A DNA stretch of 64,000 bases, from the NCBI RefSeq assembly GCF_000745425.1, contig NZ_JQJH01000013.1, forward strand, positions 1-64,000, given 5' to 3'. Each line of letters opens with the position of its first letter. Position 1 is the first letter of the stretch. Both the position numbers and the translations under genes were made by a program. Shown in pieces: positions 46,964 through 55,107 of this stretch. The notes below the pieces were generated by a model. It made no database searches and was not told where the DNA came from. It saw nothing but the letters and a program-made list of their open reading frames with translations. Source of the DNA: Beijerinckia mobilis. GTDB taxonomy: Bacteria; Pseudomonadota; Alphaproteobacteria; Rhizobiales; Beijerinckiaceae.

Positions 46964-47281
46964 ATGATCACCTCCGGCCAATTGCGCGCGGCGCGGGCGC
47001 TGCTTGGCATCGACCAGCGAAAAATGGCCGAGTTATCCGGTCTCTCGCTGCCGACGATCCAGAGAATGGAGGCCAGTGAGGGTGTTATCCGTGGCACGGT
47101 CGATTCCCTGATGAAGCTGGTGAATGGCCTTGAGTCGGTGGGGATCGAGCTTATCGGCGACGGAGCCGCGAGCCCGATCGGCGGGCGTGGCGTGAGACTG
47201 CGGGAAACGGTTGCGTCCCCGGAGACAAACGGCACCGGCAAAGACGGCAGGCCGGGCTTTCCGGGCGACAGGGAGGGGTAG
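46964..47281 (+). CDS. XRE-family HTH regulator leading the Ehr operon
   Basis: A 105-residue protein with the XRE helix-turn-helix (QLRAARALLGIDQRKMAELS; LSLPTIQRMEASEGVIRGTV). The C-terminal tail (about 70-105) is Gly-rich and probably disordered. It ends five bases before the hyfB-like start, so it is the first gene of that operon and its probable regulator. The start context is weak. Confidence 0.8.
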   Translation: MITSGQLRAARALLGIDQRKMAELSGLSLPTIQRMEASEGVIRGTVDSLMKLVNGLESVGIELIGDGAASPIGGRGVRLRETVASPETNGTGKDGRPGFPGDREG

Positions 47282-47286
47282 GGGCG

Positions 47287-49401
47287 ATGCCTTCCGCGGT
47301 GGGTGCGCTATCGGCAACGGCGACCGTCATCACTCTTTGGTGCGTGGTTGGTTTCCTCGCCATGGCCTTCATGGCCGTGGCGGCGTGTGTGCTCTGTCGG
47401 TTGCGTGATCCCTTGCCGATTGTGTCCTCACCAGATGTGTCCTCTCTGGCAAACGGAGCGCAGCCGCAACACAACGGTACTCCTTTCATCTATGGTCTTT
47501 GCGCCTTTGTTTCGTTGCTGATCCTCGCCGCTGCTTTGGCTAGTCTTCTCAGCGGGGCAGGGGGCGGCGAGGTGGTGTTGCCGCTCGGTCTGCCCTTCGT
47601 TGGTGCCCATTTCCGGATTGATTCTTTAGCGGCTTTCTTTCTGATCGTGGTCAATCTCGGCGGCTTTGGCGCCAGCCTCTATGGCATCGGCTATGGCCGT
47701 CATGAGCATGAGCCAGCGCGTGTGCTGCCGTTCTTTCCGGCTTTCCTCGCGGGAATGAATCTTGTCGTGATGGCGCATGACGCCTTCACCTTTCTCTTCG
47801 CTTGGGAATTGATGTCGCTTGCGTCCTGGGCACTGGTCATGGCGCATCATCGCCAGCCTGGAAATGCGCGCGCCGGTTTCGTCTATCTCGTGATGGCGGT
47901 TCTCGGCACTCTGATGCTCTTTCTCACCTTTGGCCTGCTTGCTGGAACAGTGGGCGATTACTCCTTCAGCGCGATCCGCGCGCATCCAGTGTCCACGCCC
48001 CTGGCTGGCGCCGTTCTTGGTCTCGCCCTTCTGGGAACAGGGTCCAAGGCGGGGCTGGTGCCGCTGCATGTCTGGCTGCCGCTTGCCCATCCGGCCGCGC
48101 CGAGCCATGTCTCCGCTTTGATGAGCGGCGTCATGACAAAAGTGGCGATCTATGCCTTCATCCGCCTCGTTTTCGATCTTCTCGGGCCACCGGACTGGTG
48201 GTGGGGGATGCCGGTGATGGCTCTGGGTGCGGCAACCGCGGTACTCGGTATCCTTTACGCCATGGAAGAAACCGATCTCAAAGGCATACTCGCCTATAGT
48301 ACCATCGAGAATATCGGCGTCATTTTCGTTGGTCTCGGCCTCGCATTGGCCTTCAAGGCCAATGCACTGCCCGTCGCGGCGGCGCTGGCCCTGACTGCCG
48401 GCCTCTTTCATATTTTCAATCACGCACTCTTCAAAAGCGTGCTCTTTTTCGGCGCGGGCGCCGTGCTCACCGCGACGGGGCTGCGGCGGTTGGATCTTTT
48501 GGGCGGTCTCATTCACCGCCTGCCGGTCACGGCCCCCCTGTTTCTCGCCGCCTGCTTGGCCATTTCGGCGCTGCCGCCGTTGAACGGTTTCGCTTCGGAA
48601 TGGCTGATCTTCCAGTCAATCCTGCTCAGTCCCCAGCTGCCGCAATGGGGCATGAAACTGCTCGTGCCGACCGTCGGTGCCTTGCTCGCTCTTGCCGCTG
48701 CTCTGGCTGCTGCCTGTTTCGTACGGGTTTTCGGCATCGTCTTCCTTGGTCGGCCGCGCTCGGCAGTTGCCTCTGAAGCGCGGGAGGTTGATCGCTGGTC
48801 GCTGGGCGCCATGACGGGCGGTGTCGGTCTCTGTCTCCTCGCCGGTATCCTGCCCGGTGTCTTTATCGACGGTATGGCGCCGGCTGTCGCGGCGCTGATT
48901 GGCGCCCGAATGCCGCCGCAGACCTCCTTGCAATGGCTGTCGATCGTTCCCGTGGCGGAAAGCCGGAGTTCCTATAACGGCCTGCTGGTCTTCCTTTTCA
49001 GCGCTCTGTCGGCGGGGCTCGCGGCTTGGGCTATCCGCCGTTTCGGCTCACACGTCACACGCCGTGCGCCGGTCTGGGATTGCGGTTTCCCCGATCCGAG
49101 TCCTGTGACGCAATATAGCGCGGCGAGTTTCGCGCAGCCGATCCGGCGGGTTTTCGGCGGGCTTGTCTTTGGCGCGCGCGAACGGGTCGAGATGCCGGCC
49201 CCGGGTGATCTCGCTGCGGCAAAAATAAGCGTCACGCGGCATGATTTCATCTGGGAGGGGATTTATGAGCCCGTCACGCGCATGGTCCTCCTCGCGGCAA
49301 GCGTGTTCGACCGCACCCAGGCGCTCACCATTCGCCATTATCTCGGCTTCGTCTTTCTCGCCCTCATCGGCCTGTTGATGGTGCCGGCGCTATGGTCCTG
49401 A
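47287..49401 (+). CDS. hyfB: HyfB-like antiporter subunit of Ehr complex
   Basis: A 704-residue protein with about 16-18 membrane spans, of the NuoL/Mrp antiporter type and the length of HyfB. Binding-site-like GGAGGGGTAGGGG precedes ATG 47287. Signature segments are SLASWALVMAHHRQ, PLHVWLPLAHPAAPSHVSA and TDLKGILAYSTIENIG, typical of HyfB. It should be a proton-translocating arm. Its stop overlaps hyfC by ten bases. Confidence 0.93.
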   Translation: MPSAVGALSATATVITLWCVVGFLAMAFMAVAACVLCRLRDPLPIVSSPDVSSLANGAQPQHNGTPFIYGLCAFVSLLILAAALASLLSGAGGGEVVLPLGLPFVGAHFRIDSLAAFFLIVVNLGGFGASLYGIGYGRHEHEPARVLPFFPAFLAGMNLVVMAHDAFTFLFAWELMSLASWALVMAHHRQPGNARAGFVYLVMAVLGTLMLFLTFGLLAGTVGDYSFSAIRAHPVSTPLAGAVLGLALLGTGSKAGLVPLHVWLPLAHPAAPSHVSALMSGVMTKVAIYAFIRLVFDLLGPPDWWWGMPVMALGAATAVLGILYAMEETDLKGILAYSTIENIGVIFVGLGLALAFKANALPVAAALALTAGLFHIFNHALFKSVLFFGAGAVLTATGLRRLDLLGGLIHRLPVTAPLFLAACLAISALPPLNGFASEWLIFQSILLSPQLPQWGMKLLVPTVGALLALAAALAAACFVRVFGIVFLGRPRSAVASEAREVDRWSLGAMTGGVGLCLLAGILPGVFIDGMAPAVAALIGARMPPQTSLQWLSIVPVAESRSSYNGLLVFLFSALSAGLAAWAIRRFGSHVTRRAPVWDCGFPDPSPVTQYSAASFAQPIRRVFGGLVFGARERVEMPAPGDLAAAKISVTRHDFIWEGIYEPVTRMVLLAASVFDRTQALTIRHYLGFVFLALIGLLMVPALWS

Positions 49402-50348
49402 TCGCCGATCTCGCCGTGCAGGGCACGGAAATGCTGCTGGTCCTCTGCCTTGCGCCGCTTCTCACCGGCTTCGTGCGCAAGGTCAAGGCGCATCTCCTGC
49501 GCCGCCGCGGGCCTTCTCTCATCCAGCCGTATCGCGATCTCCTGCGGCTCCTGCGCAAGGAGGTGGTGCTCGCGGATAATGCCTCGTGGCTCTTCTGCGC
49601 CATTCCCTATCTCATCTTCGCCGCGACCTGGGTCGCTGCCTCCCTCGTGCCGACTTTCGCCACAGGGCTCCTGTTCAGCTGGTCCGCTGATCTCATCGCC
49701 ATTACGGCGCTTCTCGGCAGCGCCCGTTTCTTTCTGGCTCTCGCCGGGCTCGATGCAGGCACCAGTTTCGGCGGCATCGGCGCGAGCCGCGAGATGATGG
49801 TTGCGACGCTTGCCGAACCGGCGATGCTTATGATCGTCTTTACCCTGGCGCTGCTTGCCGGCTCGACGCAATTGTCAAATCTTGCAGGTTTCATGCTCTC
49901 GCCGCAGATCGGCTTGCGTGTCTCCCTGGGCCTCGCCCTCGTCGCTTTGCTCATGGTGGCTCTTGCCGAGAATGGACGCATACCAATCGACAATCCGGCG
50001 ACGCATCTCGAACTCACCATGGTGCATGAGGCGATGGTGCTCGAATATTCGGGCCGCCACCTTGCCCTGATCGAGCTCGCCGCATCGCTGAAGCTTCTTC
50101 TCACCTTGTCGCTGATCGTCTGCGTCTTCATCCCCTGGGGCTTGTCGCCAGCGGGCAGCGGCGTGGCAGAGCGGTTCATCGGTATTGCTGTCTATCTTCT
50201 CAAGCTCGTCCTGGGCGGATTTCTGCTTGCTCTCTTTGAGACGAGTATTGCCAAAATGCGGGTGTTTCGCGTGCCGCAATTTCTCGGCGCGGCGCTCATG
50301 CTTGGTCTGCTTGGCACATTGCTTTTGTTCGTTTCGCGGAGCCTCTAG
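49392..50348 (+). CDS. hyfC: HyfC-like (NuoH-type) membrane subunit
   Basis: A 318-residue membrane protein of the NuoH/HyfC type. The loop PSLIQPYRDLLRLLRKE and the segment ENGRIPIDNPATHLELTMVH are characteristic of the quinone-chamber subunit family. It joins the soluble module to the antiporter arms. Its ATG lies ten bases inside the hyfB gene. The next gene begins right after its stop. Confidence 0.93.
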   Translation: MVLIADLAVQGTEMLLVLCLAPLLTGFVRKVKAHLLRRRGPSLIQPYRDLLRLLRKEVVLADNASWLFCAIPYLIFAATWVAASLVPTFATGLLFSWSADLIAITALLGSARFFLALAGLDAGTSFGGIGASREMMVATLAEPAMLMIVFTLALLAGSTQLSNLAGFMLSPQIGLRVSLGLALVALLMVALAENGRIPIDNPATHLELTMVHEAMVLEYSGRHLALIELAASLKLLLTLSLIVCVFIPWGLSPAGSGVAERFIGIAVYLLKLVLGGFLLALFETSIAKMRVFRVPQFLGAALMLGLLGTLLLFVSRSL

Positions 50349-51011
50349 ATGCACGGGCTTTCCTTCGATATCGCGCATCTCCTGGCCGGTGGCCTGGTGC
50401 TCACGAGTTTCATGCTCCTTTATCAGGATCGTCTTTACGCTCTGCTCAATGTCTTCGCGCTGCAGGCATTCGTGCTTTTTCTGTCTGTTGCCTGGCAGGC
50501 CTACGCGCAGGGAGCACCGCATCTTTATGTCACTGCGGCGATCGCTCTCGTCCTGAAAGCCATTGTCATTCCCGGGGCGCTCCATCGCATTGTCGCGCGG
50601 CTCGGCATTCACCGCGAGGTGGAGACCATTGGCGGTATCGGCCTGACCATGCTGGCCGGGATCGGTCTTGTCGCTTTATCGATGGTCGTGATCCTGCGCG
50701 CGACGCCCGCGGCGGCGCCGCTCGCGCGTGAGGATCTCGCGCTGTCCCTTTCTGTCGTCCTGCTCGGCCTTTTGATGATGGTGACGCGGCGCAATGCCGT
50801 GAGTCAGGTGGTCGGTTTCATGTCGATGGAAAATGGACTCATCCTGGCTGGTACGGGCGCGCAAGGTATGCCGCTCGTGGTCGAGATCAGCATCGCCTTT
50901 TCGGTGCTCATCGCCTTTATCGTCATCGGTATTTTCCTGTTCCAGATCCGCGAGCGGTTCGACACCGTCGACAGCCGCGTGCTCGACACTTTCCGGGGAG
51001 AGCGCTCGTGA
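50349..51011 (+). CDS. hyfE: HyfE-like membrane subunit
   Basis: A 220-residue protein with about seven spans. The N-terminal half has the HyfE pattern (ALNVFALQAFVLFLSVAWQ), and NGLILAGTGAQGMPLVVEI is the NuoK-like segment with a buried acid residue. ATG abuts the hyfC stop, and the stop overlaps hyfF by four bases. Confidence 0.9.
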   Translation: MHGLSFDIAHLLAGGLVLTSFMLLYQDRLYALLNVFALQAFVLFLSVAWQAYAQGAPHLYVTAAIALVLKAIVIPGALHRIVARLGIHREVETIGGIGLTMLAGIGLVALSMVVILRATPAAAPLAREDLALSLSVVLLGLLMMVTRRNAVSQVVGFMSMENGLILAGTGAQGMPLVVEISIAFSVLIAFIVIGIFLFQIRERFDTVDSRVLDTFRGERS

Positions 51012-52453
51012 ATGCGGCCATCGACGCCACCGCTCTTCTTCTCCTTCTTCCGGCCGTGAGTGCATTCATTCTCGCTTGCGTGCCGGACTACCGGCTGTCG
51101 GCGCGGCTGAATTCCGTTTCGTCCTTCCTCACCTTTCTCGTGGCACTCTCGCTGCTGGTCGTTACCCCCGCGCCGGGACCCTATCTCTTCGTCGATGATC
51201 TTTCTGTCATCTTCATCATTCTCAATTCCTTCGTCGGTTTCACGACGAGCCTGTTCAGCGCCGGCTATATCACCCATGAGATCGCGGACGGCCGGTTTTC
51301 GCCGCTGCGTTTGCGTTTCTACCATGCCATGTATCAGACATTGCTGTTTGCGATGAATCTCGCCCTCATCGCCAACAATACTGGCCTCATGTGGGTCGCG
51401 ATCGAAATGGCGACGCTGGCGACGGTCATGATGGTGGGTCTTTACCGCACGCATCAAGCGATCGAAGCGGCCTGGAAATATTTCATCCTCGGCGGCGTCG
51501 GGATCGCGCTGGCGCTGTTCGGGACAATCCTCATCTATGTCGCCGCTCAGCCAGTCGTCGGTGAAGGGCTTGATGGCATGGTCTGGACACTGCTGATCCG
51601 CCGCGCCGCGGCTTTTGATCCGGCGCTGCTCGATATCGCTTTCGTCTTTCTTCTGCTTGGCTATGGCACCAAGGTCGGACTCGTGCCGCTCCATGCCTGG
51701 TTGCCGGATGCGCATGCCGAGGGGCCAACCCCGATTTCGGCGGTTCTCTCCGGCCTTCTTCTCAATGTCGCGCTTTATGCGGTGCTGCGCTTTAAACTGC
51801 TCGTCGGCGCCAATCCGGCGGCGCTCCGGCCTGGCCCGCTGATGGTGGTGATGGGCCTTGCCTCGCTGCTCTTCGCTGGTTTCATGCTCTATCGCCGAGG
51901 CGATATCAAACGGCTGTTTGCCTATTCATCCATCGAACATATGGGGATCATCGTCTTCGCCTTCGGCATGGGCGGGCCGGTCGCCAATTTCGCCGGCCTC
52001 TTGCATATGACGATGCATAGCCTGACGAAATCGGCGATTTTCTTCACCGTCGGGCCTATCGTCCAGGCCAAGGGCACGCAGAAACTCACCGGGCTCGGTG
52101 GGCTTACAGTCAGCCAGCCCATGCTTGGCTGGTCTCTGGTTATCGGCGTCATCGCCATTGCCGGCCTGCCGCCCTTCGGCGCCTTTATGAGCGAATTTCT
52201 GGTCGTGACCTCTACATTCGCGCAAAGCCCCTGGCTGGCGCTTGTATTCTCCATCGGCCTGCTCATCGCCTTTGCCGCGCTGGCCATGCATCTGCATCAC
52301 CTTGCCTTCGGTGAAGCGCAAGGCGGCGAGGCGCCCGCCGTGGTCCCCATCGTTCCGCTCGCCGCCCATCTCGTCCCGGTGCTGATGGCCGGACTCTACC
52401 TGCCGCCCGCGCTGGTTGCCCGGTTCCAGCAAGTCGCCGGTTTCCTGGGATAG
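51008..52453 (+). CDS. hyfF: HyfF-like antiporter subunit
   Basis: A 481-residue NuoN/NuoM-like antiporter with about 13-14 spans. GTG start at 51008 overlaps the hyfE stop. Signature segments are WVAIEMATLATVMMVGLYRT, PLHAWLPDAHAEGPTPISAV and YSSIEHMGI. It is the second antiporter of the complex. Context and length are normal. Confidence 0.93.
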   Translation: MNAAIDATALLLLLPAVSAFILACVPDYRLSARLNSVSSFLTFLVALSLLVVTPAPGPYLFVDDLSVIFIILNSFVGFTTSLFSAGYITHEIADGRFSPLRLRFYHAMYQTLLFAMNLALIANNTGLMWVAIEMATLATVMMVGLYRTHQAIEAAWKYFILGGVGIALALFGTILIYVAAQPVVGEGLDGMVWTLLIRRAAAFDPALLDIAFVFLLLGYGTKVGLVPLHAWLPDAHAEGPTPISAVLSGLLLNVALYAVLRFKLLVGANPAALRPGPLMVVMGLASLLFAGFMLYRRGDIKRLFAYSSIEHMGIIVFAFGMGGPVANFAGLLHMTMHSLTKSAIFFTVGPIVQAKGTQKLTGLGGLTVSQPMLGWSLVIGVIAIAGLPPFGAFMSEFLVVTSTFAQSPWLALVFSIGLLIAFAALAMHLHHLAFGEAQGGEAPAVVPIVPLAAHLVPVLMAGLYLPPALVARFQQVAGFLG

Positions 52454-52462
52454 GGGAAAGCA

Positions 52463-54034
52463 ATGGCAGTCTTTGCCGAACTGAGCCGACAGGGAAAACA
52501 AATGGCCGCGCACCGGCCGTGCCCGCGTATCCTCGTCGAGGAAGAGGCCTGGCGTGCCGCGGCGGCGGTGCTTGCCGAAGGGAAATTGACGCTGCTCGGT
52601 CTTTGGGGAGACGGGCAGGCAGTGCATATGGCCTTGCTGGAAGACGGCCCTGATGAAGATCCAGGTAAATTTTCAAGCACGCGTTGCGAAACGCTCGTCC
52701 TGACACTGGCCTGTCCGCTGGGCTCGTTTCCCTCAGTGGGAGCCGTTCACGCGCCAGCCATCCGTCTGGAGCGCGCCATTCGTGATCTCTTCGCGCTCAT
52801 CCCGCGCGGCCTGCCGGACGAGCGGCCCTGGCTAGACCATGGCCGTTGGCGGCTGGAGCATCCTTTGTCCTCCACTCCCGGGGAGAGGCTTAAGCCCGCG
52901 CCTGTTGCTTACCCCTTTCTCCCCGCCGAGGGAGAGGGCCTGCATCAGATTCCGGTCGGTCCGGTCCATGCGGGGATCATCGAGCCCGGCCATTTCCGTT
53001 TCAATGCCTCGGGCGAAACCGTCGTACGGCTCGAGGAGCGGCTCGGCTATACGCATAAAGGGATTGAATCCCTGATGGCTGGCGCTTCGCTCGAAACGGC
53101 TGCGTGCCTCGCGGGACGCGTGTCAGGCGACAGTACTGTCGCTTATTCTCTCGCTTTTGCGCAGGCTGTGGAGGCGGCGCTCGATCTTTCTGTGCCGCCC
53201 CGCGCCGTTTATCTCCGCGCTTTGATGGCGGAACTCGAACGGCTCGCCAATCATCTCGGCGATATCGGCGCCATCTGCAACGATGCCGCCTTTGCGATGA
53301 TGCTCGCTCAATGCGGTGTCCTACGGGAACGCGTGCTGCGCGCGGCGCATGAGGTTTTCGGTCATCGCCTGATGATGGATCGTATCCTTCCCGGTGGCGT
53401 GACGGTGGATCTCACGCCGGCGGGAGCCACCCGCATCCGCGAGCTGCTCGCATCCATCCGTGCCGTCTTTCCGGCGCTCGCCGACCTCTATGATAAAACC
53501 GCTTCCCTGCAGGATCGTACGTCCGGCACCGGCATCGTTGCGCCGGCGCTCGCCTGCCGGTTCGGTGCCGGCGGATATATTGGACGCGCGAGCGGACGCT
53601 CCTTCGACACGCGCCGTCATCTTGCCTATCCGCCCTATGACACGCTTGCTTTCGAGGTGCCGACTTTCTTCGAGGGTGATGTCAATGCGCGGATCTGGGT
53701 GCGTATCCGTGAGGCGGAACAAAGCCTCTCGCTCATCGAGCAAAGTCTTGACAATCTGCCGAGAGACAATCTGGCGAGAGACGATCGGTTGCAAGTCAGT
53801 GTCACCGATATCGGCGAGACGCGTGAAGGTCTCGCTCTTGTCGAAGGGTTCCGGGGCGATATCCTCGTTTCTGTCAGGATCGATGCCGGCGGCCGCATCG
53901 AGCGTTGTCATTTGCGCGATCCCTCCTGGTTCCAATGGCCTTTGCTCGAAGTGGCGATCGAGGGCAATATCGTCGCCGATTTTCCGCTCTGTAACAAATC
54001 TTTCAACTGTTCCTATTCGGGGCCTGATATGTAG
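52463..54034 (+). CDS. HyfG-like large subunit lacking [NiFe] cysteines
   Basis: A 523-residue protein fusing a NuoC-like N-terminal part (1-150) with a NuoD/[NiFe]-large-subunit-like part (about 170-523). The N-terminal ligand site reads AGRVSGDSTVAY (residues 218-229), where hydrogenases have RVCGICG; Ser221 replaces the first Cys and the second Cys is lost. The C-terminal site reads LRDPSWFQWPLLEVA, where the CxxC should be. So no Ni-Fe centre can form. The fold around it is kept (TPAGATRIRELLASI; PYDTLAFEVPTFFEGDVNAR). This is the hallmark of energy-converting hydrogenase-related (Ehr) complexes. Confidence 0.88.
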   Translation: MAVFAELSRQGKQMAAHRPCPRILVEEEAWRAAAAVLAEGKLTLLGLWGDGQAVHMALLEDGPDEDPGKFSSTRCETLVLTLACPLGSFPSVGAVHAPAIRLERAIRDLFALIPRGLPDERPWLDHGRWRLEHPLSSTPGERLKPAPVAYPFLPAEGEGLHQIPVGPVHAGIIEPGHFRFNASGETVVRLEERLGYTHKGIESLMAGASLETAACLAGRVSGDSTVAYSLAFAQAVEAALDLSVPPRAVYLRALMAELERLANHLGDIGAICNDAAFAMMLAQCGVLRERVLRAAHEVFGHRLMMDRILPGGVTVDLTPAGATRIRELLASIRAVFPALADLYDKTASLQDRTSGTGIVAPALACRFGAGGYIGRASGRSFDTRRHLAYPPYDTLAFEVPTFFEGDVNARIWVRIREAEQSLSLIEQSLDNLPRDNLARDDRLQVSVTDIGETREGLALVEGFRGDILVSVRIDAGGRIERCHLRDPSWFQWPLLEVAIEGNIVADFPLCNKSFNCSYSGPDM

Positions 54035-54108
54035 GCGATTTATACCAAATCGTGCATCCCTCCTGGCCGGATCATCCTGTTTCATCCCGCATTTGTAGGC
54101 GCCCTTTC

Positions 54109-54624
54109 ATGCGCAAGCTGCTTTTTCAGGGTCTGACCCGATCTCCGCTCACCGAAGCCGCTCCGACGCAGGCGGAGCTTGCTGCTCTCGCCAGGGATCT
54201 CGATCGGACCGCTCAGGCGCGGCTCGGCCATAGTCTTTCGATCCGCGAGGTCGATGCCGGTTCCTGCAATGGCTGCGAACTTGAGATTCACGCGCTCGGC
54301 AATGCTTTCTATGATCTCGAACGGTTCGGCCTGCGTTTCGTCGCCTCGCCACGTCATGCCGATGTGCTGCTTGTCACGGGGCCAGTCACGCTCAATATGC
54401 GTGAGGCGCTTGTGCGGACCTACGACGCCACGCCTAATCCGAAATGGGTCGTTGCTGCGGGAACCTGCGCGCTTGGTGACGGCGTTTTTGCCGACAGCTA
54501 TGCTTGTGAGAAAGGCGGTGTAGCGGCGGTGTTGAATGTCGATCTCGTCATTCCCGGCTGCCCGCCGACACCCATCGACTTGTTGAAAGGACTTCTCGCA
54601 CTCATGGAGAGACCTGCGGTTTGA
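54109..54624 (+). CDS. hyfI: HyfI/NuoB-like Fe-S subunit
   Basis: A 171-residue NuoB-type subunit (ATG 54109 chosen; the frame opens at 54052). Four cysteines match the N2/proximal [4Fe-4S] site: Cys53 and Cys56 in GSCNGCE, Cys120 in GTCALGDG and Cys151 in PGCPPTP. So electron transfer near the quinone chamber is possible. It is the last gene of the operon. No ferredoxin-like HyfA or HyfH gene is seen here. Confidence 0.9.
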   Translation: MRKLLFQGLTRSPLTEAAPTQAELAALARDLDRTAQARLGHSLSIREVDAGSCNGCELEIHALGNAFYDLERFGLRFVASPRHADVLLVTGPVTLNMREALVRTYDATPNPKWVVAAGTCALGDGVFADSYACEKGGVAAVLNVDLVIPGCPPTPIDLLKGLLALMERPAV

Positions 54625-55107
54625 TGGGGCAGGGCGGGCCGCTGAAAGCGTGCGACATGCCGAAAGAAAGAATGGAAATAAACACGTACGGCGGGTTATA
54701 GGCTCTGGTATGCCCGGTTTATGGCACACACGGAATTGTTAGCGCGTTTCGTAAGTGAATCGTTGCACGGAGCCGGCTTTTCGGTTCCTGTCACTTTTAT
54801 ATGAGAGTGGATGCGCATTATGGCATCCGTTCTCAGGGAATGATTATATAAATCTTTTCAATACAATTGGCCGTCATCGGAGTCGAAGACATGGCAAAGT
54901 CGGCCTTTGTCGTATTATTGTCTCCCATTCGCCGATAACTATTTTCTAGCCGGTTCAGAAGTTTTGGAACGGCCTCTTTTAACAATACGAGCTTTTCAAT
55001 GCCTCACTTGAAAAGGCTCACAGGTCGAGGCCGTGCCCGCCGCGAGATGATCGGACTGCCTCAAAGGCAAGGATACCAGCTTTATTTCCCGCAACCGGAA
55101 GAAGCCC
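54625..55107. other. intergenic region without supported gene
   Basis: About 480 bases between the Ehr operon and the FMN protein gene. A 64-codon frame at 54755-54949 lacks a binding site and family features. I see no clear terminator, tRNA or repeat. A promoter for the next gene should lie in the AT-rich part (about 54830-54980). Confidence 0.6.

Noticed and set aside
50804-51715. 303-codon minus-strand frame over hyfE/hyfF
   Set aside because: Shadow of hydrophobic coding sequence, with a charged artefact composition.
52463-54624. [NiFe] hydrogenase 4
   Set aside because: Both pairs of cysteine ligands are missing from the large subunit; it is Ehr-type.
54755-54949. 64-codon frame between the Ehr operon and the FMN protein
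   Set aside because: No ribosome binding site and no protein-like pattern.
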